Shown piece by piece: positions 53,123 to 60,673 of a stretch of 64,000 nucleotides of DNA (the first letter of the stretch is position 1; the number at the start of each line of letters is the position of its first letter). The translations under genes and the position numbers were made by a program. The DNA is from SAR86 cluster bacterium AG-422-O05 (GTDB lineage Bacteria > Pseudomonadota > Gammaproteobacteria > Magnimaribacterales > D2472). The stretch spans positions 248,001 to 312,000 of the forward strand of contig QCMW01000001.1 of the NCBI GenBank assembly GCA_003213495.1, read 5' to 3'. The notes under the pieces were generated by a model that was given only the letters and a program-made list of their open reading frames with translations, ran no database searches and was not told where the DNA came from.

Positions 53123-53440
53123 ATGTTGAGATGGGTTATAAGAGCAGCGGCAGCAAATAGATATAAAAATAAGGTCATATCTGAATCTAATAGGGCAAGC
53201 ACTAAATCAAAAGATGCGGTTAGAAGCTTTAATCAAGCCAAAAGAGAAAAAGATAGTGTAAAAAAAATGGAATACATGTCTGAGGGATTAGTTAGTCTAT
53301 CAGAAGCAGTGAGTCATAATTCAAATGCAGTTGAGCCACTTGCAGAAATGTCATTCGTTGCGTCATTATTAGTAGAGAGCATACAAAATAATCTTGATGA
53401 ACAAACAAAAGACATAGTTTCTAAGATAAAAAGAGTGTAA
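53123..53440 (+). CDS. small helical protein, unknown function
   Basis: A 105-residue protein I do not recognise. It has a basic N-terminus (MLRWVIRAAAANRYKNKVI), a charged heptad-rich middle (SNRASTKSKDAVRSFNQAKR) and an alternating acidic/basic C-terminus, predicted all helical with no membrane segment. The ribosome site AGGAGGG, about 7 bases upstream, is among the strongest here, suggesting real and high expression. It is divergent from fdh across 120 bp and followed by the ATGnGTACA repeat cluster. Confidence 0.75.
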   Translation: MLRWVIRAAAANRYKNKVISESNRASTKSKDAVRSFNQAKREKDSVKKMEYMSEGLVSLSEAVSHNSNAVEPLAEMSFVASLLVESIQNNLDEQTKDIVSKIKRV

Positions 53441-53451
53441 AGATAGAAAAT

Positions 53452-53555
53452 ATGGGTACATTTAACAAATTATTGTAAATATGCGTACAAAATAAGTAAT
53501 ATATGAGTACAAATATTTGATTGTTGTTAAATTCTAATATATTATCATGGGTACA
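53452..53555 (+). repeat. Four direct repeats ATGnGTACA
   Basis: The 9-mer ATGnGTACA occurs at 53452, 53481, 53503 and 53547 (n = G, C, A, G), always on the same strand and within AT-rich flanks (consensus TATGnGTACAwwT). Start-to-start spacings are 29, 22 and 44 bp. The cluster fills the 117-bp gap between two orphan small genes; the last copy ends 2 bp before the next start codon. The pattern suggests binding sites of a protein that controls the following gene. Confidence 0.75.
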
Positions 53556-53557
53556 TT

Positions 53558-54001
53558 ATGAATAATAATGACAATAAATACCTTGTTTTAAGGGGAAAAA
53601 ACAAAGATATATTCTTCATTCAGAAAAGATTATCTAAAAATTTGTCCAACATAATAGGTAAGGATTTTATTAAAAAGTCTTTAGAAACAAAAAATATAGA
53701 TATTGCTAGAAAAAAAAGAGATGAGATACTTGCAGAACTTGATTTATTATCAAAAAATGCAGCTTTTGAAGCAAATATCACTAATAATATAGTTAAATCG
53801 TCAGATTACACAGATTTAAGTGTGCTTGAAGTGAAAAATACTCAATTTGAAGGTTTTTCGGACAAAAATGAGGGTATAAATTCAAATTATATTAAATTAA
53901 ATAACTTTTCTTGGGATATGAAGGATCTAATTATGAAAATTGATAAATTAATACCATTTGCGATTTTGGTACTTACATTGCTTATTGCTTTTGTTGCTTA
54001 A
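53558..54001 (+). CDS. Orphan integrase-N-terminal-like domain with a membrane tail
   Basis: A 147-residue protein. Residues about 7-65 (KYLVLRGKNKDIFFIQKRLS, then FIKKSLETKNIDIARKKRDE) follow the pattern of the DUF6538-type N-terminal domain of tyrosine recombinases ('yl..Rg..yyfrrrvP..l...ig....kSL.T.d...Ar'). There is no core-binding or catalytic recombinase domain. The acidic middle ends in a hydrophobic helix LIPFAILVLTLLIAFVA at the very C-terminus, suggesting a tail-anchored membrane protein. It overlaps the convergent kinase gene by 20 bp. It may be a domesticated fragment; function unknown. Confidence 0.7.
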   Translation: MNNNDNKYLVLRGKNKDIFFIQKRLSKNLSNIIGKDFIKKSLETKNIDIARKKRDEILAELDLLSKNAAFEANITNNIVKSSDYTDLSVLEVKNTQFEGFSDKNEGINSNYIKLNNFSWDMKDLIMKIDKLIPFAILVLTLLIAFVA

Positions 54002-54809
54002 TTAATTTTTTTGCTTTTGCTACCATTTGATTTTGACTAAAAAAGTTTAAATCACTTTCCTTTATGAAATAAAACCAAATTACATCAGTATATGAATTCA
54101 ATAATTGCCAACTTTTAAGTATGTCAAGATTATTTTTACTACAATCTAGTCCGTATGATTCTAAAAAGACTTCAATATCTGTTTTTGAAAATTTATATGA
54201 GCTACATATTCTAGCAAGATCACAAAATCTATCATTAATAGATAGATAGTCATAATCAATAAACCTAACTTCATAATTATTAAAAAGTATATTTGAATTA
54301 TTTAGATCATTATGAGAAACAACATTATCAAAATTCTTGTCTCTTAATTTTGTGAAAAGCTTAATAACCTCTATAAGAATTTTATTATTTTTATTTTTCT
54401 TAATCTCCTTAATATATAAATTAATTTGTGAATCAAATGATTTTAAATTTTTATCAAGATCTAATGAATGTAATTTCTTTAGCTTTGAACCAGTCTTAAT
54501 TATTAATTCTTTATTCAAAGTTTTAAGTTCCTTGCCATTAAAATATTCGTAAACATATAAACTATTTTTATTGTCGCTGTAAATAATTTTTGGGAATAAA
54601 TTTTCTTTTACTATCTGACTAGAGATTCTTTGACAATAAAATTTATTTTCTAAATTCTTATTAATATTTTTTTTCAGTATTTTAAATATTGATTTTTTAT
54701 TATTTAAATATCCAAAATAGGTATAAGAAGTTTCTCCATTTCTTATTAATTTTAATTTACTAATTTTGTGATTAGTTTTTGAAAAAATTTCTGCAATATT
54801 TTTTTTCAT
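53982..54809 (-). CDS. Small-molecule kinase, probable thiamine kinase
   Basis: Kinase of the choline/aminoglycoside phosphotransferase fold, 275 aa. An N-lobe strand with KSIFKILKK precedes the catalytic loop VVSHNDLNNSNILFNN (near 165-180) and the metal-binding FIDYDY (near 187). From sequence alone it could act on choline, ethanolamine or another alcohol. Context favours thiamine: it ends an operon controlled by a TPP riboswitch, after a PnuC-type transporter. ThiK-like phosphorylation would trap imported thiamine. Very Lys/Asn-rich composition. Confidence 0.75.
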   Translation of the reverse strand: MKKNIAEIFSKTNHKISKLKLIRNGETSYTYFGYLNNKKSIFKILKKNINKNLENKFYCQRISSQIVKENLFPKIIYSDNKNSLYVYEYFNGKELKTLNKELIIKTGSKLKKLHSLDLDKNLKSFDSQINLYIKEIKKNKNNKILIEVIKLFTKLRDKNFDNVVSHNDLNNSNILFNNYEVRFIDYDYLSINDRFCDLARICSSYKFSKTDIEVFLESYGLDCSKNNLDILKSWQLLNSYTDVIWFYFIKESDLNFFSQNQMVAKAKKLIKQQKQ

Positions 54810-54862
54810 TATTAAAATTAACTATCTATAGCATCACTAAATAATTTTTGTGCTTTTATAAT

Positions 54863-54929
54863 TTTTTTCATCCAAGATCTATTAGAAAATATTTATTTCG
54901 TTAGCGTTTAATTTTTTCATCCAAGATCT
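54863..54929 (-). repeat. 18-bp direct repeat duplicating the pnuT 3' end
   Basis: AGATCTTGGATGAAAAAA (minus strand) occurs at 54912-54929, inside the pnuT coding end, and again at 54863-54880, just past its stop; the offset is 49 bp. The flanking dozen bases are partly similar (about 8 of 12). The second copy continues an open frame, RSWMKKIIKAQKLFSDAIDS then stop, ending 8 bp before the kinase start, which looks like an earlier C-terminus of the transporter. Confidence 0.8.
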
Positions 54930-55463
54930 GTAACCAAATATTATTATTATTAAATATATAAAGAAAAGTAATGACGTTAAATATAACTCTCTTGAGATAA
55001 ATAAGTAAATTGATATTGAATCTATTACAAACCAATATATCCAGTTTTCAATAATTTTTTTTGCAACCATATAGGTTGTAATAATTGCACCCCAAGTTGT
55101 AAAAGCATCCAAGAAAGGTAATGCAGCTTGTGTATATTTTTCTAAGAGAAATCCTGAAATTATGGCAAGCAGTGTTACGATTATTATTGCATAAACATGA
55201 TATTGCTTCTTCCAACTTGTAATCTTTAATTCTTGTTCCTCATTAATCTTATTACTCCATATATACCATCCATAAATAGCCATACAGATATAAAATATTT
55301 GCAAAAATGACTCCATAATTAATCCGGCTGTATACATAATATACATATAGAGTGCTGAGCTAAATAATGCCGCATACCAGCATTTTATGTCTTCTTTTGC
55401 TGCAAGAATTAAATATAAGATTGCACTAAAAACAGCAAAAATTTCAAGAAATAGAATGACCAT
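54882..55463 (-). CDS. pnuT: PnuC-family transporter, probable thiamine transporter PnuT
   Basis: Inner-membrane facilitator of 193 aa with about seven helices. SSALYMYIMYTAGLIMESFL and IFYICMAIYGWYIWSNK are PnuC-family blocks; ITTYMVAKKIIENWIYWFVID is the second repeat. PnuC relatives carry nicotinamide riboside, riboflavin or thiamine. The TPP riboswitch upstream of this operon points to thiamine or a precursor. It starts 6 bp after the TonB receptor stop. The C-terminal tail appears to have been altered by a local duplication. Confidence 0.88.
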   Translation of the reverse strand: MVILFLEIFAVFSAILYLILAAKEDIKCWYAALFSSALYMYIMYTAGLIMESFLQIFYICMAIYGWYIWSNKINEEQELKITSWKKQYHVYAIIIVTLLAIISGFLLEKYTQAALPFLDAFTTWGAIITTYMVAKKIIENWIYWFVIDSISIYLFISRELYLTSLLFFIYLIIIIFGYRSWMKKLNANEINIF

Positions 55464-55469
55464 TGAATT

Positions 55470-57566
55470 TTAAAAATTATATCTTAAAGAGAGGCCAATA
55501 TTTTTTGGATCTCCTTGTCTTCTATATAAATTATCTTCAAAATTAGGTGCCTCATTTCCAAAGAAAAATCCTCTTGTTGAGTAGTATTCATCAAATAAAT
55601 TTCTTACCCAAATATCTGCAGAGAATTTCTTATTTGAATAACCAATCAGCAGGTTAGCAAGTTGATAACTTTGAGATTTATTATTGTGTGAGTCTGAATA
55701 ATAAAAACTACTTTTTCCAGTTATATCCATCTTTAGATAAAAATTATTTTTTAAATTTAGATTAATTCCAACAGCGTATGTTCTTTCAGGCGCATGTGCT
55801 TGTGATCTATTTTCTAAGTCAGGTCTGGACTCCCAGTTTTTAATCTTTGTCTTTAATAAACCGACATTAGCATATAAATTTAAATTATCACTAACGAAGT
55901 AGTTTGAGCTCAGTTCAAGTCCAAAATTTTCTCCTTGGGCAGCATTTTGAGTTAAATACGAAAAAGTATTAGGATCGGTGGGATCAACTTGCTTAGAAAT
56001 TAAAACCTGTTGATCCTCTCTTTTAGAATAAAATAGTACTGCTGAATAATTAAAATTTGAATTAGTGCTATTGGAAGTTAAACCAATTTCGTAATTAGTT
56101 AAAAACTCAGGATCAAATATTAGCGACTCTCTTATTGAATTATCTGTCGCATCAAGACCTAAATTAAAACCACCCTGTTTGTATCCTCTTGCAATTGCAA
56201 AATAAATATTTGATTTATCTTTGTATTTAATTAGTGATAACTTTCCTCCATTCATATTATCTGACGGATTAAAAGACTCATTATTTGAATCATTATATTT
56301 TGAATTCCAATTTTCCCATCTCAATCCAAGTGCTAGCTTTAAGTTATCTGATATAAAGTAATCAATATTTCCAAATAATGAAAAATTATCAGCTTCATAG
56401 TTTCTTAAGATTATTGATTCACTGACATATGGGCCGAAAGGATCTGAAGGGTCGCCATAAACTCCATCATCTCTAGTCAAGTTTGTTTCCTCTAATTCAC
56501 TTAAATGAAAACCAAATATCCATTCAAATGGATTTTCTTCTGAAAAATTTATGTTGTTTGATAAAAACCGTATTTCTTGACTAAAAGTATCTCTTTTTCT
56601 AAATGTTTCAGAAAAGTAGTCATAAATATATGGAAAGTGAGAGTCAGGATTGCCCCAATCTGCATCATAACTAAAAACTACATCGGTTTTGGTAAAGCTT
56701 GTAAAACTTTGTAAATCAAAATGATTAAAATTCTTTAAAAGTTTTATTCCAACTGAATCTGTTTCTTGCGAATCCATTCCTGGACGATCTGATAAAGTAT
56801 TTAAACTTCCATCAATTGTCCATATATCTGCAGGATCATCCATATCAACTTTTGAAAGAAGAAAATTAACATCTGTCGTTTCACTAATATCCCAATTTAA
56901 TTTATATCTTATTGTCAGTTCATCTTTTTTTGATGTATCTGATTGATTTAAAAAAATATTTTTTCTAAATCCATCCGCATAATCAGTTCTAACTACTAAT
57001 CGATATTTAACTTTTTCATTTTTAGTTGGGCCACCGAATGCAATACCTAAATTTTGTGTACCATAATCTCCAATTGTTATTTCAGAAAGCCCTTCAAATT
57101 GTTCAGTAGGATCTTTGGTTTTTATATAAATTAAACCTGCTAGAGCATTTGCGCCTGTTCTTGATCCTTGAGGCCCTCGAAAGACTTCTACTTGTTCAAC
57201 GTCAAATAAAGTTGCAATTCCACCTTGACCTGAGTAGTCGATATCATCAATAAGAAATCCAACTGAAGAATTTGGTGTACCTTGATAACCAGATCTTTCT
57301 CCTATCCCACGAATTTGAAAATATCTTGCTCTTGAGTCTGATGCAGCATAATTTAGATTTGGTACAAGATATGAAAGTTGTTGAAAATGTTTTATAGCTT
57401 GTGAGTTAATTTTTTCCGATTGAATTATTAAAATACTTGAATCTTCTTCACTGACAGATTTTTCTCTATATTCACCTTTAACAATAATTTCTTCTATGTC
57501 TTGTGAAAAGATGAATAATGAAAAAAGTAATGGTATTAAGTATAGATTTTTTTTTCTGATGTACAT
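55470..57566 (-). CDS. TonB-dependent outer-membrane receptor, probable thiamine receptor
   Basis: Energised outer-membrane uptake barrel of 698 aa. The start at 57566 (MYIRKKNLYLIPLLFSLFIF) gives a signal peptide and lies one base past the riboswitch; longer frames would read through the aptamer. A TonB-box-like EEIIVKG (near residue 27) precedes the plug domain (YFQIRGIGERSGYQGTPNSS; VEVFRGPQGSRTGANALAG), and the barrel ends in GLSLRYNF. The length is normal. TPP-riboswitch control makes thiamine or a thiamine precursor the likely ligand. Confidence 0.93.
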   Translation of the reverse strand: MYIRKKNLYLIPLLFSLFIFSQDIEEIIVKGEYREKSVSEEDSSILIIQSEKINSQAIKHFQQLSYLVPNLNYAASDSRARYFQIRGIGERSGYQGTPNSSVGFLIDDIDYSGQGGIATLFDVEQVEVFRGPQGSRTGANALAGLIYIKTKDPTEQFEGLSEITIGDYGTQNLGIAFGGPTKNEKVKYRLVVRTDYADGFRKNIFLNQSDTSKKDELTIRYKLNWDISETTDVNFLLSKVDMDDPADIWTIDGSLNTLSDRPGMDSQETDSVGIKLLKNFNHFDLQSFTSFTKTDVVFSYDADWGNPDSHFPYIYDYFSETFRKRDTFSQEIRFLSNNINFSEENPFEWIFGFHLSELEETNLTRDDGVYGDPSDPFGPYVSESIILRNYEADNFSLFGNIDYFISDNLKLALGLRWENWNSKYNDSNNESFNPSDNMNGGKLSLIKYKDKSNIYFAIARGYKQGGFNLGLDATDNSIRESLIFDPEFLTNYEIGLTSNSTNSNFNYSAVLFYSKREDQQVLISKQVDPTDPNTFSYLTQNAAQGENFGLELSSNYFVSDNLNLYANVGLLKTKIKNWESRPDLENRSQAHAPERTYAVGINLNLKNNFYLKMDITGKSSFYYSDSHNNKSQSYQLANLLIGYSNKKFSADIWVRNLFDEYYSTRGFFFGNEAPNFEDNLYRRQGDPKNIGLSLRYNF

Positions 57567-57649
57567 ATGCAATTCCTCCGCAACTATTGTGTTGATCAGG
57601 TTCAAAGAGTTTCAAAAGATCTCAGGCAAATAAAGCCACCCCTTTGCAT
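57567..57649 (-). promoter_or_regulatory. TPP riboswitch (THI element)
   Basis: The minus strand carries the full thiamine pyrophosphate aptamer: GGGGTGGC, then CTGAGA, then TTTGAACCTGATC, then GCGGAGGAA. The ends close as P1, with TGCAA pairing to TTGCA directly before the start codon at 57566. The only ribosome site of the receptor gene, GGAGG, lies inside the aptamer's conserved 3' segment, eight bases from ATG. Binding of TPP should therefore hide it and repress translation of the TonB-pnuT-kinase operon. Upstream DNA (57650-57708) is AT-rich with a TATAAA-like -10. Confidence 0.96.
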
Positions 57650-57708
57650 TTAAATTATTTTATATAAATTTCTATTTTTTTAATATACAGTTTGTGAGTT
57701 TTAATATT

Positions 57709-59820
57709 TTAATTATTTATAACATCTAGTGCATAGCCATAAATTTCAGAAATTTGATTGATTCTTTTGTCTTTTGGGGTACCAGCACCGTGACCAGCCC
57801 TATCTTCAACTCTTATCAGAATAGGATTATCGCAGGACTGATATTCCTGTAATTTTGCTGCAAATTTAAATGAATGAGATGGCACAACTCTATCATCACG
57901 ACTTGCAGTTGTTATAAGTGTTGTTGGGTAGCAGACATCAGATTTTATATTGTGAAGAGGTGAATAAGCTAAAAGGTTTTCAAATTCTTCTTTTTTTTCA
58001 GATGAACCATAATCACTTTCCCACGCCCAACCAATTGTGAACTTATTGAACCTCAACATATCTAGAACTCCAACCTGAGGTATAGCAACTTTAAATAAAT
58101 CTGGATTTTGTAACATAGTTGCTGCAACTAAAAGTCCGCCATTAGACCTTCCATCAATAGCAGTTGTTTCTGGAGATCCTATTTTTTTAGAATGTAAAAA
58201 TTTTGCTGCATACGCAAAATCATCAAAAACGTTTTGTTTGTTAAGAAGCATTCCAGCTTCATGCCAAGTATCCCCATATTCTGATCCACCTCTTAAGTTT
58301 GCAACTGCAAAAACACCATTTTGATTTTTCCATGCTGTCTGGCTTTTACTAAAATTTGGAAGTATTGAAATATTAAAACCACCGTAGCCATAAATAAGTA
58401 GTGGAGTATTTTCATCAATTACTAAATCTTTTTTATGGCTAATATGAATTGGAATGTTTGTTCCATCCTTCGATGGATAAAATTGTAAACTTGAAACATA
58501 TTCTTTCGAGTTATACCCATCTAATTCTTCATTCCAAAATAACTTAAAAGAGTTATCGGTTAAATCTATTTGATAAATTTCTCTTGGCGTAATGTAATTT
58601 GTAATTGAAAAGTATGATTCCTTGTCATCAATGTCTCCACCAAAACCACTTACAGTCCCTTTTTTTGGTAAAGATAATGTCGAAACAAATTCACCATTAA
58701 GATCAAAAATACTTATTTGTGAAAAAGTATCTTCTAAATAATTAATAACAAATGAATTATTAATAATATTTACTGACCTTATAGCATTTTCAGATTCTTG
58801 GATAACTTCATTCCAAACATAAGAACCATTTTTAATTTCTAAATTAACTATCTTTCCATTTGGAGCGCTTTCAGTTGTGTAGAACCATAAAAGATTATCT
58901 TTACTGTCTATAAAGCTATAAGTACCAATTAGTTCGTCAATAATAGGAATGAAATCACTGTTTTCATTTATTTTTAAATAAACTTTATTTCTATCATCAG
59001 TTCCTTCAGAAATTGATAATAATTTCATATCGCTATCTTTAATGACAGTTATGCCAAAGCCCCATCTAGGATTTTGAGGATTTTCATAAATAAGCTTGTC
59101 TTCAGACTGATTTGTCCCAATTTTGTGAAACATTAATTTCGGAGACTCATTTAACTCTTTTAAAAGCTCGCCATCTGGCTCATCATATTTCCTATAATAA
59201 AAGCCACTATCGTCATTTTCCCATGAAGCTCCTGAAAACTTTGCCCAATTTAGCTCATCTTTCAATACTTCGCCCGTTTCGATATTCATAATTTTCCAAG
59301 TCCTCCAGTCGGACCCGCCATCAGAAATTGAATAAGCTATATGAGATGCATCATTGCTTATACTAGTACCACCAAGAGATATAGTTCCATCATCTGAAAA
59401 TTGATTAGGATCAATTAATACTCTTGCATCACAGCTATCGCAGTCTTTGACCATTAATTTACTTTGCTGAAAAGAACCATCATTAAAATAGTAAAAAGTT
59501 TTTTCTTTTACCTTATAAGGAATAGATATTGATTCACTTTCCCAGATTTTATTTAGATAATTTTCTAGCCCTTTTTTATATTTATTTTTTTTAATAAATT
59601 GTTTAGTAAAGCTATTTTGTCTTTCAATCCAGTCAATTGATTCTTCACTTGTAAAGTCTTCTAACCATCTATAGGAGTCACTAATCTCATATCCATGAAG
59701 GCTCTCAGTTAAATCAATTTTTTTGGATTCTGGATATTTTAGTTCGGTCGTATTCTCATTATTGTTAGAACAAGAGATTAAAATTAATAGAAAAAAAGTA
59801 ATTGATAAATTTTTATACAT
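57709..59820 (-). CDS. prolyl oligopeptidase family serine peptidase (S9A), lipoprotein
   Basis: Cleaves short proline-containing peptides; 703 aa. A lipoprotein signal (LLILISC, Cys at about residue 17) places it in the periplasm or outer membrane. The beta-propeller (about 75-410) shows DGSFQQSKLMVKD and GGSDWRTWKIM. The hydrolase domain has nucleophile Ser in DGRSNGGLLVAA (near 557), Asp in SRDDRVVPSHS (near 642) and His in DRAGHGAGTP (near 676). In an oligotroph it would degrade peptides for uptake. Confidence 0.95.
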   Translation of the reverse strand: MYKNLSITFFLLILISCSNNNENTTELKYPESKKIDLTESLHGYEISDSYRWLEDFTSEESIDWIERQNSFTKQFIKKNKYKKGLENYLNKIWESESISIPYKVKEKTFYYFNDGSFQQSKLMVKDCDSCDARVLIDPNQFSDDGTISLGGTSISNDASHIAYSISDGGSDWRTWKIMNIETGEVLKDELNWAKFSGASWENDDSGFYYRKYDEPDGELLKELNESPKLMFHKIGTNQSEDKLIYENPQNPRWGFGITVIKDSDMKLLSISEGTDDRNKVYLKINENSDFIPIIDELIGTYSFIDSKDNLLWFYTTESAPNGKIVNLEIKNGSYVWNEVIQESENAIRSVNIINNSFVINYLEDTFSQISIFDLNGEFVSTLSLPKKGTVSGFGGDIDDKESYFSITNYITPREIYQIDLTDNSFKLFWNEELDGYNSKEYVSSLQFYPSKDGTNIPIHISHKKDLVIDENTPLLIYGYGGFNISILPNFSKSQTAWKNQNGVFAVANLRGGSEYGDTWHEAGMLLNKQNVFDDFAYAAKFLHSKKIGSPETTAIDGRSNGGLLVAATMLQNPDLFKVAIPQVGVLDMLRFNKFTIGWAWESDYGSSEKKEEFENLLAYSPLHNIKSDVCYPTTLITTASRDDRVVPSHSFKFAAKLQEYQSCDNPILIRVEDRAGHGAGTPKDKRINQISEIYGYALDVINN

Positions 59821-59848
59821 AGTAGATATATTACTTTACAATTCTCAT

Positions 59849-60523
59849 ATGAATCAATTCAAAACTGCTTGGGAATTTACTTTTGTAAACTGGAAATACT
59901 TCTTTATGCTAGTTCTTCCTGTTGCTGCTGTGGAATCTTTGGCTGCTTATATGTTTCTTCCATTAAATGATGTGTCTCAACCAGAAGATATTGCTAATTT
60001 TTTTAGTGATAATTCAACAGCTATTATATTAGTGTTCATTGTGTCTACTGTGCTTCAAGTTTCATTGATCGGAGGCTTATGGGTAAGCTATATGGCCATA
60101 GACTCAGGGAATACAATTAATCCTATTAATGCCTTGCAGGCAGGCTTATCAAAATTCTTCCCATTATTTGGTGCAAATATAATTATTGGAATTGTTTCAG
60201 CTTTTGGTTTTATTCTTTTAATAATCCCAGGAATATACCTTAGTGCAAGATTTGCTCTATTTGGCGCACAAATCATGTTTGAAGATAATAAGGTATTTGA
60301 GTCAGTCGCTGCCTCATGGAACAAAACTGATGAATATGCTTCAAAACTATTTGTCTACACGCTTGTTTTTATATCGTGTATTTTCTTTTTAGCAATATTT
60401 CTAACATTAAATATGTCGCCAGGTATTTTACTTAATACTTTATTAGCATTTATTGAATATATATTTATTATTCCTTTGGGATATATATACTTTACCTTAT
60501 ATAAATCTATTAAAAGCTCCTAG
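59849..60523 (+). CDS. YciC/UPF0259-like integral membrane protein
   Basis: A 224-residue protein with five or six membrane helices. The start at 59849 (MNQFKTAWEFTFVNWKYFF) is preferred to the longer frame, which would run through the divergent peptidase gene. GFILLIIPGIYLSARFALFG and FEDNKVFESVAASW resemble the loop shared by UPF0259/DUF975-type membrane proteins. Function unknown. It ends 49 bp before tRNA-Ile. Confidence 0.75.
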   Translation: MNQFKTAWEFTFVNWKYFFMLVLPVAAVESLAAYMFLPLNDVSQPEDIANFFSDNSTAIILVFIVSTVLQVSLIGGLWVSYMAIDSGNTINPINALQAGLSKFFPLFGANIIIGIVSAFGFILLIIPGIYLSARFALFGAQIMFEDNKVFESVAASWNKTDEYASKLFVYTLVFISCIFFLAIFLTLNMSPGILLNTLLAFIEYIFIIPLGYIYFTLYKSIKSS

Positions 60524-60528
60524 ACTAA

Positions 60529-60557
60529 TTGTCCAAATCATAATTCAAAGGTAGAAT
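60529..60557 (+). promoter_or_regulatory. tRNA-Ile promoter
   Basis: TTGTCC (60529-60534) and TAGAAT (60552-60557) are separated by 17 bp and followed by a GC-containing start region, about 15 bp before the mature tRNA. The same -10, TAGAAT, occurs before the rRNA operon, consistent with a stable-RNA promoter. Confidence 0.65.
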
Positions 60558-60572
60558 GCTCTATCGTTAATA

Positions 60573-60651
60573 GGGCCTGTAGCTCAGTTTTGGTTAGAGC
60601 GTTCGACTGATAATCGAGAGGTCGGAAGTTCGAGTCTTCCCAGGCCCACCA
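60573..60651 (+). tRNA. ileT: tRNA-Ile (anticodon GAT)
   Basis: A complete cloverleaf with a 7-bp acceptor stem GGGCCTG/CAGGCCC, a D arm AGCTCAGTTTTGGTTAGAGC, an anticodon loop CTGATAA (anticodon GAT) and a T arm GGAAG TTCGAGT CTTCC, with encoded CCA at the 3' end. In many gammaproteobacteria this tRNA sits in the rRNA spacer; here it stands alone with its own promoter. Confidence 0.98.
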
Positions 60652-60673
60652 TTATATTGATATAAAAGTATTA

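Noticed and set aside
53452-53555. The ATGnGTACA repeats as a CRISPR array or replication iterons
   Set aside because: Units are only 9 bp with unequal spacing and no spacers, cas genes or initiator gene; binding sites are the simpler reading.
53558-54001. An active integrase or prophage
   Set aside because: There is no catalytic recombinase domain (no R-H-R-Y region), no phage gene and no attachment repeat; only the N-terminal-like domain is present.
57567-57605. An N-terminal extension of the TonB receptor by 13 residues
   Set aside because: It would translate the 3' part of the TPP riboswitch and lacks a ribosome site; the start at 57566 gives a normal signal peptide.
59723-59848. A longer start for the membrane protein after the prolyl oligopeptidase
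   Set aside because: The extension is the complement of the peptidase signal sequence; the ATG at 59849 gives a family-like N-terminus.
60573-60651. An integrated island at tRNA-Ile
   Set aside because: No second copy of the tRNA 3' end, integrase or atypical cluster was seen; only one unknown gene adjoins it. Kept as a question, not a claim.
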